From Jatrophihabitans cynanchi (GTDB taxonomy: Bacteria; Actinomycetota; Actinomycetes; Mycobacteriales; Jatrophihabitantaceae): a stretch of 64,000 bases of DNA. The stretch covers positions 3,038,001-3,102,000 of the forward strand of contig NZ_CP097463.1 of assembly GCF_027247405.1 (NCBI RefSeq), in the 5' to 3' direction. The position numbers were made by a program, and so were the translations under genes. The notes below the pieces were generated by a model. It had not been told where the DNA came from. It ran no database searches and saw only the letters and a program-made list of their open reading frames with translations. Every line of letters begins with the position of its first letter. Positions within the stretch are counted from its first letter, which is position 1. Of the stretch, positions 7,299-16,419 are shown one piece after another.

Positions 7299-10200
7299 CG
7301 GTACTCGACCTCCTGGGCGCGGCGGCGGATCACGGTGATCTCGTCACGTTGATTGCCGGTGGGACCGTAGTAGTTGAACCCGTAGGACAGCTGCGCGTAA
7401 CCGCCGATCATGTGTGTCGGCTTGACCACCAGGCGGGTGAGCGAGTTGTCGCCGCCGCCGTGCCAGCCGGACACCTCGGACTTCGGTGTCATCAGGTGCC
7501 GGTCCTTCGCGTGGTACATGAACACGGTTCCTTCCGGCATGCGATGGGTGACCACTGCCCGGCAGGCCACCACGCCGTTGCGGTTGTAGGCCTCTATCCA
7601 GTCGTTGTCCGCGACTGCGATCTTCGCCGCGTCGAGCGGGCTCATCCAGATCACGGGTCCGCCGCGGAACAGCCGCAGCATGTGCAGGTTGTCCTGATAC
7701 TCCGAGTGGATCGACCACTTCGAGTGCGGCGTCAGGTAGCGCACCGTGATCTCCGGCCGTCCGGCGTCGCGCAGGCCCTGCTCACCGAAATGTCGCACGT
7801 AGTCCAGCGGTGGCCGGTAGGTCGGCAAGCTCTCGCCGTATTCCATGATCCAGTCGTGGTCGAGGAAGAAGTGCATGCGTCCGGTGAGGGTGTGCCACGG
7901 CTTCTTGCGCTCCACGTTGACCACGAACGGTGAGTAGCGCCGGCCGCCGGTCTCGCTGCCGGACCACTCCGGCGAGGTGATCACTGCGCGCGGCTGGATC
8001 TGCGTGTCCGCGAAGCTGATGCGCTCGCCCGAGCGTTCCTCGGCGAGATCGGCCAGCTTGACGCCGGTGCGCTCCTCCAGGTCATGCCAACCCTGAACGG
8101 CCACCTGCCCGTTCGTGGTGCCCGACAGCGCGAGGATCGCCTCCGCCAGGTGGATGTCCCTGGTGAGCCGCGGCCGCCCGTCCGCGACCCCGCCGCGCAC
8201 CCGGCCGTTGACCCGGCCGAGCAGGTCGACGGCGGCGGCCGGCTTCCAGCTCACGCCCTTGACCGCGGTGCCCACGCCTTCGACGAGCGGACCGAGCGCC
8301 GCCATCTTCTCGGCCACGGCGGCGTAGTCACGCTCGACGGTGACCAGCCGCGGCATCGTCACGCCCGGGATCGGCTCGCACTCGCCACGCTTCCAGTCCC
8401 GCACCACGCCGCCGGGCTGGGCCTGCTCGTCGGCGGTGTCGTGCAGCAGCGGGGCCGCGATGACGTCGTGGCGGGTGCCCAGGTGCGTCGCGGCGAGTTG
8501 CGAGAACGACTCGCCGATGGTCTTGAACACCTCGAAGTCGGTGCGGGTCTCCCACGGCGGTGCGATCGCCGGGTTGAACGAGTGCACGAACGGATGCATG
8601 TCGGTCGTCGAGATGTCGTGCTTCTCGTACCAGGTCGCGGCCGGCAGCACGATGTCGGAGTAGGTGCAGGTGCTGGTCATCCGGAAGTCGACCGTGGTGA
8701 CCAGGTCAAGCTTGGCCCGTGGTGCCGGGTCGCGCCACCGCACCTCGCTCGGGCGCAGCCGCTCGGGGGACTCCTCAGCGCGCACGGCGTCATCGACACC
8801 GAGCAGGTGCCGCATGAAGTACTCCATCCCCTTGCCCGAGGAACCGAGCAGGTTGGCGCGCCACACCGTCATCACGCGCGGGAAGTTCACCGGGTTGTCG
8901 GGGTCCTCGCCGGCGAAGTGCAACCGGTCGGCCTGGAGCTCACCGGTGACGTACTCGTTCACGTTCTTGCCGGCCGCCGCGGCCTCGTCCGCCAGATCGA
9001 GCGGATTGCGGTCGAAGGCCGGGTGCGAGGGCGTCCAGCCCATCCGCGACGCCTGGGCGAGCGTGTCCGCGAAAGCCTTCCCCCGGAACAGGCCCCTGCC
9101 TAGCGGGCTGGCCAGTTCCTCGGCACCGAAACTCTCGTAGCGCCACTGGTCGGTGTGCAGGTAGAAGAAGGACGTCCCGGTCATGTGCCGGGTGGGCCGC
9201 TGCCAGTCCAGCGCGAAGGCGACCTGCTGGAAACCGGTGAGCGGACGCACCTTCTCCTGCCCGACGTAGTGCGCCCAGCCGCCGCCGTTCACCCCCTGGC
9301 AGCCGCACAGCATCGTCAGCGTGAAGAACGTGCGATAGATCTGGTCGGAGTGGAACCAGTGGTTCGTGCCCGCGCCCATGGCGATCATCGATCGGCCCTT
9401 GGACAGTTCGGCATTGCGCGCGAACTCGCGTGCGACGCGGGTCATCGCTGCCGCCGGGACGGACGTGATGACCTCCTGCCAGGCCGGCGTGTACGGCTGC
9501 GGGTCGTCATAGCCCGTGGGCCAGTCGCCGGGCAGCCCGTCGCGCGAGACCGCGTACTGAGCCATCAGCAGGTCGAACACCGTCGTGACCAGTCGCCCGC
9601 CGAGGCGGCGGACCGGGACGCCGCGGCGGATCGCGCTGCCGCCCTCGGTCGCACCCACGTCGAAGCGAGGCAGGTCGACGGCGACCGCGTCCTCACGCGT
9701 GCCGTACAGGCTGAGCACAGGGTCGATGCCGCCGAGTTCCAGGTTCCACTTGCCCTTGCCGGCCTCGGCGAAGTGGGTGGCCAGCGTGCCGTTGGGGTAG
9801 AACGGCGCTCCCGTCGCGGAGTCCAGCAGGACGGTCTGGTGCGCCGAGCCGTCGGCGTCCAGGTCCGCCGCGGTGAGGAACCGGTCCGGCACATAGCCGT
9901 CGCCGTGTTCGCGCAGCGTCACCAGGAACGGCAGGTCGGTGAAGGACTTCACGTAATCGGTGAAGTACGGCACCTGGCGGTCCCGGAAGAACTCGGTGAG
10001 GATCACGTGTCCCATCGCCATCGCCAGCGCACCGTCGGTGCCCGGCGCGCACGGCAGCCAGTCGTCGGCGAACTTGGTGTGATCGGAGTAGTCCGGACTG
10101 ACCACGACGACCTTCTGGCCGCGGTAGCGTGCCTCGGTCATGAAGTGCGCGTCCGGAGTACGCGTGATCGGCAGGTTGGTGCCCCAGATCATCAGGTACG

Positions 10201-11047
10201 AGGAGTTCCACCAGTCGCCCGACTCCGGCACGTCGGTCTGGTCGCCGAACACCTGCGGCGAGGCGATGGGCATGTCCGCGTACCAGTCGTAGAAGGACAG
10301 GATCGTGCCGCCGATCATCGACAGGAACCGGGTGCCTGCCGAGTAGGAGACCTGGGACATCGCCGGGATGGGTGAGAAGCCGACCACCCGGTCGGGGCCG
10401 TACTCCTTGACCGTGTGCACGTGCGCGGCGGCGATGAGTTCGGTGACCTCCGGCCAGCTCGCGCGCACGAAGCCGCCCATGCCGCGGGCCCGCTTGTAGC
10501 GGGCGGTGCGCTCCGGGTCGCCGGTGATCTCCGCCCAGGCGAGCACCGGGTCGCCGAGGCGTGCGCGGGCCTCGCGCCAGATCTCCAGCAGCGGCCCGCG
10601 CACGTACGGGTAGCGCACCCGGGCCGGGGAGTAGGTGTACCAGGAGAACGACGCCCCGCGCGGGCAGCCGCGTGGCTCGTACTCCGGACTGTCCGGCCCG
10701 ACGGACGGGTAGTCGGTCTGCTGCGTCTCCCAGGTGATGATCCCGTCCTTGACGTAGATCTTCCAGGAGCACGAACCGGTGCAGTTGACGCCGTGCGTCG
10801 AGCGCACCTCTTTGTCGTGGCGCCAGCGTTCGCGGTAGAACGCCTCGGCGTCACGGCCGCCCACGCGAAGAAGTTCGCGATGGTCCGGCGTCGGGGTGCC
10901 GGGCTGAAGGAACTGCGCCTTCCGTAACAACGATTCGATCGGCTCGCCGCCCGGTAGCAGCGGGGCCAGTCGCTCCGGCGATCGGCGTCCTGGATCGGCC
11001 GCGCTCGGATCGGCTCCCGCTCGCTGGGTATTGCGTGTCCGCGTCAT
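7295..11047 (-). CDS. narG: Respiratory nitrate reductase alpha subunit (molybdopterin)
   Basis: NarG reduces nitrate to nitrite at a bis-MGD molybdenum centre on the cytoplasmic face. The N-terminal [4Fe-4S] motif with its unusual His ligand is present (HGVNCTGSCSW, then EPRGCPRG). YDWYADMPIASP contains the predicted Mo-binding Asp, and GDQTDVPESGDWWNSSY is a family signature. The full length of 1250 residues is normal. I chose the ATG at 11047 because it has GAGG seven bases upstream; the open frame continues 71 codons further without family character. This is the first gene of narGHJI, and no nitrate transporter is adjacent. Confidence 0.96.
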   Translation of the reverse strand: MTRTRNTQRAGADPSAADPGRRSPERLAPLLPGGEPIESLLRKAQFLQPGTPTPDHRELLRVGGRDAEAFYRERWRHDKEVRSTHGVNCTGSCSWKIYVKDGIITWETQQTDYPSVGPDSPEYEPRGCPRGASFSWYTYSPARVRYPYVRGPLLEIWREARARLGDPVLAWAEITGDPERTARYKRARGMGGFVRASWPEVTELIAAAHVHTVKEYGPDRVVGFSPIPAMSQVSYSAGTRFLSMIGGTILSFYDWYADMPIASPQVFGDQTDVPESGDWWNSSYLMIWGTNLPITRTPDAHFMTEARYRGQKVVVVSPDYSDHTKFADDWLPCAPGTDGALAMAMGHVILTEFFRDRQVPYFTDYVKSFTDLPFLVTLREHGDGYVPDRFLTAADLDADGSAHQTVLLDSATGAPFYPNGTLATHFAEAGKGKWNLELGGIDPVLSLYGTREDAVAVDLPRFDVGATEGGSAIRRGVPVRRLGGRLVTTVFDLLMAQYAVSRDGLPGDWPTGYDDPQPYTPAWQEVITSVPAAAMTRVAREFARNAELSKGRSMIAMGAGTNHWFHSDQIYRTFFTLTMLCGCQGVNGGGWAHYVGQEKVRPLTGFQQVAFALDWQRPTRHMTGTSFFYLHTDQWRYESFGAEELASPLGRGLFRGKAFADTLAQASRMGWTPSHPAFDRNPLDLADEAAAAGKNVNEYVTGELQADRLHFAGEDPDNPVNFPRVMTVWRANLLGSSGKGMEYFMRHLLGVDDAVRAEESPERLRPSEVRWRDPAPRAKLDLVTTVDFRMTSTCTYSDIVLPAATWYEKHDISTTDMHPFVHSFNPAIAPPWETRTDFEVFKTIGESFSQLAATHLGTRHDVIAAPLLHDTADEQAQPGGVVRDWKRGECEPIPGVTMPRLVTVERDYAAVAEKMAALGPLVEGVGTAVKGVSWKPAAAVDLLGRVNGRVRGGVADGRPRLTRDIHLAEAILALSGTTNGQVAVQGWHDLEERTGVKLADLAEERSGERISFADTQIQPRAVITSPEWSGSETGGRRYSPFVVNVERKKPWHTLTGRMHFFLDHDWIMEYGESLPTYRPPLDYVRHFGEQGLRDAGRPEITVRYLTPHSKWSIHSEYQDNLHMLRLFRGGPVIWMSPLDAAKIAVADNDWIEAYNRNGVVACRAVVTHRMPEGTVFMYHAKDRHLMTPKSEVSGWHGGGDNSLTRLVVKPTHMIGGYAQLSYGFNYYGPTGNQRDEITVIRRRAQEVEYR

Positions 11048-11206
11048 GCCTGCGCCTCGGTTCTCTCGGCAGGAACGGGTGACCAGCAGTCGTCCCGACC
11101 ATAACGGCTCACTCGCGCGAAAGGACAGCCTCATTGTTCTGACGATCACGCTGTGAAAACATGGGTGCATGGGACGGCGTGAGCCGGACGACCCGGCGGT
11201 ACGGTC
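11048..11206. promoter_or_regulatory. Divergent control region between narG and the CBS-domain gene
   Basis: These 159 bp must hold the promoters for narGHJI (minus) and the CBS gene (plus). On the narG side a TTATGGT element is a possible -10. A short dyad TCAC-GCT-GTGA (11146-11156) is present, but neither a clean FNR/CRP-type site nor a complete DosR box is visible. The oxygen or nitrate control of this operon cannot be assigned from sequence. Confidence 0.35.
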
Positions 11207-11677
11207 GTGACCACTGCGGGCGAGATCATGAGCGCGCCGGTGATCACGGTGCACCTGCATGCCTCACGCGCGCACATCGCCGACACCTTGACCGCGCATC
11301 GCATCAGCGCCGCGCCGGTGGTCAACGACGCGGGCGCCGTGGTGGGTCTGGTGAGCGAGTACGACCTGCTGGCCAAGCCCGGTGGCGACGCGTCGGCCCT
11401 GATGACGACCGCGGTGATCAGCGTGAGCGCCGACTGCCCGGTCAGCGACATCGGGCACCTGCTCGTGGAGCGGCACATCCGGCGCGTCCCGGTGCTGCAG
11501 GACGGCGAGCTGATCGGCGTGGTGAGCCGACGGGACGTGATCGCCACGATGGCCACCGAGTGGGTGTGCCGGGTCTGCGGCGAGCCGGTGCGCGGGGAGC
11601 AGCCGCCGCAGGCATGTCCGAAGTGTCACGCGGCGCGCGAGGAGTTCGCGCTGCAGGAACAGCCGCCCGGGCCCTGA
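11207..11677 (+). CDS. CBS-domain protein with C-terminal zinc-ribbon
   Basis: Two CBS motifs (about residues 1-58 and 62-118; GEIMSAPVITV and LVERHIRRVPVL are typical) form a Bateman module that usually binds adenine nucleotides. A C-terminal tail CRVCGEPVRGEQPP...CPKC (about 120-140) is a rubredoxin-like or zinc-ribbon knuckle with four cysteines. It is divergent from narG. Short CBS proteins are common in hypoxia responses of actinobacteria, so a redox- or energy-sensing role is plausible, but that is inference. The GTG start has no strong Shine-Dalgarno sequence; it gives the expected CBS N terminus. Confidence 0.85.
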   Translation: MTTAGEIMSAPVITVHLHASRAHIADTLTAHRISAAPVVNDAGAVVGLVSEYDLLAKPGGDASALMTTAVISVSADCPVSDIGHLLVERHIRRVPVLQDGELIGVVSRRDVIATMATEWVCRVCGEPVRGEQPPQACPKCHAAREEFALQEQPPGP

Positions 11678-11728
11678 GCGACGGAGCACGGCGACACAGC
11701 CAGTACAGCGAGCACAGCAAGGAGAACC

Positions 11729-12811
11729 ATGGCAGCCCCGGGCGGCGCGCATGCGCAGGCCGACACCGGTTCACCGCCTGCCGGTGAATCGCTGCTCGAG
11801 TACTACCGGCAGATGGCGCTGATCCGCGCCTTCGAACTCCGGGCCGCGCAGATGTACCGGATGGCAAAGATCGGCGGCTACTGTCACCTCAACCTCGGCG
11901 AGGAGGCCACTGTCGTCGGGCTGATGGCCGCGCTGCAGCAGCGGGACTACCTGTTCACGACCTATCGCGATCACGGCTATGCCCTCGCCCGCGGGTTGGA
12001 GCCCGGCCGCGTCATGGCCGAGCTGTTCGGCAAGAGCACCGGCGTGTCCGGCGGTCGCGGCGGCTCGATGCACCTGTTCGACCAGAAGGCCCGGCTGCTC
12101 GGCGGGTACGGGATCGTCGGCGGCCAGATCCCGCCCGCAACCGGTGCCGCCCTCGCCCTGACCTACCGTGGCGAACCCGGCCCGGACGCCGAGGCGGTGA
12201 TGTGCCTGATGGGCGACGGCACCACGAACATCGGCGCGTTCCACGAGTCGCTGAACCTGGCCGCGCTGTGGCAGCTGCCGATCGTCTACGTGATCATCAA
12301 CAATGGGCTGGGGATGGGCACCACCGTCGAGAACGCCTCGGCCGAGCCGGAGCTGTACCGCCGCGGCTGCTCCTACCGCATCGAGGGCGAGCGGGTCGAC
12401 GGCGACGACGTGCTGGCGGTGCGTGACGCGGCGCGCGCGATGTTGACCCGCGCCCGGACGCAACGGCAGCCCGGACTGCTCGAGGCCGTCAGTCATCGGC
12501 TGCGCGGCCATTCGGTGGTGGACCCGGCGCGCTACCGGTCCAAGGAGGAGACCGAGCGGCTGCGCGAACTCGACCCGCTGCCCGCGCTGCGCGCCCGGCT
12601 GATCGACGACGGCACCCTTACCGACGAGTCCGCGCGGCGGATCGACGAGCAGGCCGAGCAGCAGGTCGACGCCGCGGTCGCCTTCGCCGACGCGAGCGCG
12701 GACCCGCAGGTGAGCGAACTGTTCGAGCATGCGTACGCGACTCCGGTGCCGAACGCCCCGCATCAGCTGCCCGGCGACCCGCTGCTCACGCTTGCGCACG
12801 CGTCGTCATGA
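11729..12811 (+). CDS. pdhA: Pyruvate (or 2-oxo acid) dehydrogenase E1 alpha subunit
   Basis: E1 alpha binds thiamine diphosphate and, with E1 beta, decarboxylates pyruvate or a branched-chain 2-oxo acid. The 360-residue protein shows the TPP motif GDGTTNIGAFHESLNLA ending in IINN (about residues 161-192), the substrate-side GGRGGSMH segment and the phosphorylation-loop-like HRLRGHS. An AGGAG Shine-Dalgarno sequence precedes the ATG. It begins a tight operon with E1 beta and E2. Sequence alone does not separate PDH from branched-chain or acetoin dehydrogenase. Confidence 0.87.
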   Translation: MAAPGGAHAQADTGSPPAGESLLEYYRQMALIRAFELRAAQMYRMAKIGGYCHLNLGEEATVVGLMAALQQRDYLFTTYRDHGYALARGLEPGRVMAELFGKSTGVSGGRGGSMHLFDQKARLLGGYGIVGGQIPPATGAALALTYRGEPGPDAEAVMCLMGDGTTNIGAFHESLNLAALWQLPIVYVIINNGLGMGTTVENASAEPELYRRGCSYRIEGERVDGDDVLAVRDAARAMLTRARTQRQPGLLEAVSHRLRGHSVVDPARYRSKEETERLRELDPLPALRARLIDDGTLTDESARRIDEQAEQQVDAAVAFADASADPQVSELFEHAYATPVPNAPHQLPGDPLLTLAHASS

Positions 12812-13800
12812 CGGTGCTCAGTTACCGGCAGGCGCTGCACGACACGCTGCGGACCGAGTTGCAGCGGGACGAGTCGGTGATCCTGCTCGGCGAGGAGATC
12901 GGCGTCTTCGAGGGCTCGTACAAGATCACCGCCGGGCTGCTGGCCGAGTTCGGGCCGGCCCGGGTGCGCGACACGCCCATCTGCGAGGAAGGCTTCGTCG
13001 GTGCCGCGGTCGGCGCTGCCATGCTGGGTATGCGGCCGGTCGTGGAGATCATGACGATCAACTTCAGCCTGCTGGCGATCGACCAGATCGTCAATCACGC
13101 CGCCAAGATGCACGCGATGTTCGGCGGGCAGGTGTCGGTGCCGATGGTGATCCGGACGCCCGGTGGCGGTGGGCAGCAGCTGGCGGCGACCCATTCGCAG
13201 AACCTCGAGGTCTGGTACGCACACGTTCCCGGTCTGAAGGTCGTCGCCCCGGCGACGCCGGCCGATGCCAAGGCGCTGCTCACCGCGGCGATCCGCGACG
13301 ACGATCCGGTGCTGTTCCTGGAGAACCTCGCGCTGTACAACACCAAGGGCGAGGTTCCGGACGGCGAGCAGGTCGCCGAGATCGGGACCGCGTCGGTGGC
13401 CAAGGTCGGCAGCGACCTGACCGTGGTCAGCTACTCCCGGTCGACCGTGGTCGCGCTGGAGGTTGCCCGCCAGCTCGAGGCGGACGGGGTGTCGGTCGAG
13501 GTGGTTGACCTGCGCAGCCTGCGCCCGCTCGATCGCGAGACGATCTGCGCGTCGGTGCGCAAGACGAGCCGCGCGGTGGTGCTGGAGGACGACTGGCTCA
13601 CCTACGGCGTCGGTGCGGAGATCGCCGCCAGCATCTGCGAGGGCGCGTTCGACTACCTGGACGCCCCGGTGCGCCGGGTCGCCGCCGCCGAGGTGCCGTT
13701 GCCGTACGCGAAGGCGCTGGAGCTCGCAGCGTTGCCGGACGCCGACGACCTGACCAAGGTGATCGGCGAAGTGCTCGACGCGACCCGGTTCACGCGCTAA
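12808..13800 (+). CDS. pdhB: Pyruvate (or 2-oxo acid) dehydrogenase E1 beta subunit
   Basis: The 330-residue protein has the transketolase pyrimidine-binding domain (ILLGEEIGVFEGSYKITAGL, then CEEGFVGAAVGAAMLGMRPV) and the C-terminal transketolase domain (VEVVDLRSLRPLD, VVLEDDWLTYGVGAEIAA). It forms the alpha2-beta2 E1 with PdhA. Its ATG overlaps the pdhA stop by 4 bp. The E2 gene follows after 10 bp. No E3 (lipoamide dehydrogenase) gene is present nearby, so E3 must be shared from elsewhere. Confidence 0.9.
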   Translation: MTVLSYRQALHDTLRTELQRDESVILLGEEIGVFEGSYKITAGLLAEFGPARVRDTPICEEGFVGAAVGAAMLGMRPVVEIMTINFSLLAIDQIVNHAAKMHAMFGGQVSVPMVIRTPGGGGQQLAATHSQNLEVWYAHVPGLKVVAPATPADAKALLTAAIRDDDPVLFLENLALYNTKGEVPDGEQVAEIGTASVAKVGSDLTVVSYSRSTVVALEVARQLEADGVSVEVVDLRSLRPLDRETICASVRKTSRAVVLEDDWLTYGVGAEIAASICEGAFDYLDAPVRRVAAAEVPLPYAKALELAALPDADDLTKVIGEVLDATRFTR

Positions 13801-13810
13801 GGAGGCGGCC

Positions 13811-15019
13811 TTGCCCGACGTCCGCATGCCCCGGCTGTCCGACACGATGACCGAGGGCATCTTGTCCCAGTGGCTCAAGCACGAGGGCGAGCAGGTCAGC
13901 CGCGGTGACGTGCTCGCGGAGATCGAGACCGACAAGGCCACCATGGAGCTGGAGGCAGACGACAGCGGCGTGCTGACCCGGATCCTGGTCGAGCCCGGCA
14001 CCACCGTGCCGATCGGTCAGCCGATCGCGGTGATCGGCGAGCCGGACGCAACAGCACCGCAGGCAGCCGCAGCACCGGCAGCAGCAGCACCGGCAGCAGC
14101 AGCACCGCAGCCGACCCGCCCACCTGCCGCCGCTCCGGCCGCGCCGCGTTCGGTCGAGGTCCGCACCTCGCCACTGGCCCGCGCCATCGCGCGCGAGCAC
14201 GGGCTCGACATCGCTACGATCACCGGCACCGGGCCGGGCGGGCGGATCGTGCGCGCCGACGTGCAGGACGCCGTCGCCGCGCGTGACCGGGCCACGACAC
14301 CGCCGGCCGGCTCTGCCGCGCCCGGTTCGGGAGATACCGAGGTCCGGCTGAACTCCATCCGGCGCATCACCGCGCAGCGGCTGACCGAGAGCGCCGCCGC
14401 GCCGCACTTCTACCTCACCTCGGTCGTCGACGCACAACCGCTCCTGGCGCTGCGCAGTGAGCTGAACACCCAGCTCGCCGGTGCAACCGGCGCACCGCGG
14501 ATCAGCGTCACCGACCTGCTGGTGTGCGCCTGCGCGATCGCGCTGCGCGCGCATCCGGGCGTCAACTCCTCCTGGGCGGGAGATCACCTCGTCCAGCGCG
14601 GTCAGGTGAACATCGGGCTCGCCGTGGCGCTGCCGGACGGGCTGATCGTGCCGGTGATCCGCGATGCCGACCGAAAAGGGGTCCGCGCGATCGCGAGCGA
14701 GGCACACGCGCTGTCCGATCGGGCCCGCGCCGGCAAACTCACGCTGGAGGAGTTCAGCGGCGGCACGTTCACGATCAGCAATCTGGGCATGTACGGCGTC
14801 GATCACTTCACCGCCGTGATCAATCCGCCGGAGGCAGCCATTCTCGCCGTCGGCGCCGCGCGCGACGAGCCGGTCGTGCGCGACGGCGAGCTGGTCGCCG
14901 GTACCACGATGAAGCTGACGCTCACGATCGATCACCGGGTTCTCGACGGTGCGGCCGCCGCCGCGTTCCTGCGTGATCTGGTCGGCCTGCTCGAGCAGCC
15001 ACTGCGGATCCTGGCATGA
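13811..15019 (+). CDS. pdhC: 2-oxo acid dehydrogenase E2 (dihydrolipoyl acyltransferase)
   Basis: The 402-residue protein contains one N-terminal lipoyl domain (lipoyl Lys about 41 in ETDKATMEL), an Ala/Pro-rich flexible linker, a peripheral-subunit-binding domain (TSPLARAIAREHGL...GPGGRIVRADV, about 118-155) and the catalytic domain with the DHRVLDG acyltransferase motif (His about 375). The linker is encoded by an 18-bp near-tandem repeat (about 14062-14110). The TTG start has a strong GGAGG Shine-Dalgarno five bases upstream (13801-13805), and its stop overlaps the following gene. Confidence 0.93.
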   Translation: MPDVRMPRLSDTMTEGILSQWLKHEGEQVSRGDVLAEIETDKATMELEADDSGVLTRILVEPGTTVPIGQPIAVIGEPDATAPQAAAAPAAAAPAAAAPQPTRPPAAAPAAPRSVEVRTSPLARAIAREHGLDIATITGTGPGGRIVRADVQDAVAARDRATTPPAGSAAPGSGDTEVRLNSIRRITAQRLTESAAAPHFYLTSVVDAQPLLALRSELNTQLAGATGAPRISVTDLLVCACAIALRAHPGVNSSWAGDHLVQRGQVNIGLAVALPDGLIVPVIRDADRKGVRAIASEAHALSDRARAGKLTLEEFSGGTFTISNLGMYGVDHFTAVINPPEAAILAVGAARDEPVVRDGELVAGTTMKLTLTIDHRVLDGAAAAAFLRDLVGLLEQPLRILA

Positions 15020-15927
15020 ACCGCCGGCAGGTCGAGCACGGCACCGTCCTCGACGCGATCGGGAACACCCCGCTGATCCGCGTCGACGGGATCTGGGTCA
15101 AGCTGGAGTTCCTGAACCCGTCCGGCTCGATCAAGGCGCGCATCGCGAAGTACATGATCGAGCGGGCCGAGGCCGAAGGCCTGCTCAAGCCCGGCGACAC
15201 GATCGTCGAGGCGTCCAGCGGCAACACCGGCAACGCGCTCTCGATGGTCGCCGCGGTTAAGGGCTACCGGATGCTCGTCGTCATGCCGAACGGGATGAGC
15301 CCGGAACGCGCAGCCATCTCGCGTGCGTTCGGCGCCCAGGTGATGACGCTGGGCGACTTCCAGGTCAACGATGCGCTGGCGAAGGCGCGTGAACTGGGCG
15401 CACAGGACGGCTACTTCGCCCCGCAACAGTTCGACAGCGAGTGGAACGTCGAGGAGAACCGCACCTGGCTCGGGCCGGAGGTGCTGCGGCAGCTGCCGGA
15501 CGGCGTGCTGCCGGACGCGGTGGTCGGTGGCGTCGGCACGGGCGGGACGATCGTCGGTGTCGGCCAGGCGTTCCGCGCGGTCAACCCGTCCTGCCGGGTC
15601 GTCGCGGTCGAGCCGAACGAGTCGTGCACCCTCATGTGCGGCGAGGTCGGCCGGCACCTGATCGAGGGGATCGCCGACGGCTTCGTACCCGGCATCATCG
15701 CCCGGCACCGCGGCGAGGTCGACGAGATGGTCGCGGTCGACAGCGAACAGGCGATCGCCGAGATGCGGAGGTTGGCGCGCGAGTTCGGCCTGTTCGTCGG
15801 GCCGAGCTCCGGCGCCCACCTGATCGCCGCGCGAGAGTTGCGCGAGCGCTACCCCGACGCGGAGAACGTCGTCACGTTCTTCTGCGACGAGGGCGAGAAG
15901 TACCTCGCGGAGTACTACCTGGACTGA
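15016..15927 (+). CDS. PLP-dependent cysteine-synthase-family protein
   Basis: The 303-residue fold-type II enzyme has NPSGSIKAR with the predicted PLP-binding Lys 40, the SSGNTGNAL substrate loop and a GGVGTGGTIVG phosphate-binding loop. These are characters of O-acetylserine sulfhydrylase, cystathionine beta-synthase or related beta-replacement enzymes. It lacks a C-terminal CBS domain. It overlaps the E2 stop by 4 bp, so it is translated with the PDH genes. Why a cysteine-synthase-like enzyme is tied to PDH is unclear; supply of sulfur for lipoate or CoA is one possibility (inference). Confidence 0.86.
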   Translation: MNRRQVEHGTVLDAIGNTPLIRVDGIWVKLEFLNPSGSIKARIAKYMIERAEAEGLLKPGDTIVEASSGNTGNALSMVAAVKGYRMLVVMPNGMSPERAAISRAFGAQVMTLGDFQVNDALAKARELGAQDGYFAPQQFDSEWNVEENRTWLGPEVLRQLPDGVLPDAVVGGVGTGGTIVGVGQAFRAVNPSCRVVAVEPNESCTLMCGEVGRHLIEGIADGFVPGIIARHRGEVDEMVAVDSEQAIAEMRRLAREFGLFVGPSSGAHLIAARELRERYPDAENVVTFFCDEGEKYLAEYYLD

Positions 15928-15957
15928 TCGCCGACGGCGGCCGGCTGCCGAATCGGA

Positions 15958-16419
15958 CTACGGCTGCGTGGACTCGGGCAACTGCTGGTGCGTGGCGACC
16001 GCGAGCCGGTTCCAGACGTTGATCGTCGCCACGGCCATCAGCAGCGCGACGATGCCGGCCTCGTCGAAGCTCTTCGCGACGTCCGCCCAGATCGCGTCGG
16101 GCACGCCCGCCTCACCGATCCGGGTGACCGACTCGGTGAACGCGAGTGCCGCCCGCTCCTGCTCGGTGAACAGCTCGGGTGCCTCGCGCCAGGCGGACAG
16201 CACGTCCAGCCGGCGCTGGTCCTCGCCCTTCGCGCGGGCGTCCCGGTTGTGCATGTCCAGGCAGAACGCGCAGCCGTTGAGCTGCGAGGCACGGATCTTG
16301 ACCAGCTCGTACAGCTGCGGATCCAGGCTGCTCTCGCGCACGTAGCGCTCGAGCGCGAACACGGCCTGCTGCGCCTTGGGGTCCACGCTGTGGATGTCCA
16401 GACGCTGATGAGTGCTCAT
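15958..16419 (-). CDS. AhpD-like carboxymuconolactone decarboxylase family protein
   Basis: The 153-residue all-helical protein contains the AhpD-type redox motif NGCAFCLDMHN (CXXC followed by His, around residue 55), and the length is typical of single-domain alkylhydroperoxidase AhpD-like proteins. The family reduces peroxides with thiol donors or acts as small disulfide reductases. I chose the ATG at 16419 because it overlaps the upstream gene's stop by 4 bp and gives a family-typical N terminus. It ends 30 bp from the convergent cysteine-synthase-like gene. Confidence 0.86.
   Translation of the reverse strand: MSTHQRLDIHSVDPKAQQAVFALERYVRESSLDPQLYELVKIRASQLNGCAFCLDMHNRDARAKGEDQRRLDVLSAWREAPELFTEQERAALAFTESVTRIGEAGVPDAIWADVAKSFDEAGIVALLMAVATINVWNRLAVATHQQLPESTQP

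Noticed and set aside
11100-11206. DosR-type (hypoxia) box before the CBS gene
   Set aside because: Only isolated GGGAC half-sites are seen; the second half of the palindrome is missing.
11048-11260. 71-codon N-terminal extension of NarG
   Set aside because: The residues do not resemble NarG, and the extension would overlap the divergent CBS gene; the ATG at 11047 has a ribosome-binding site.
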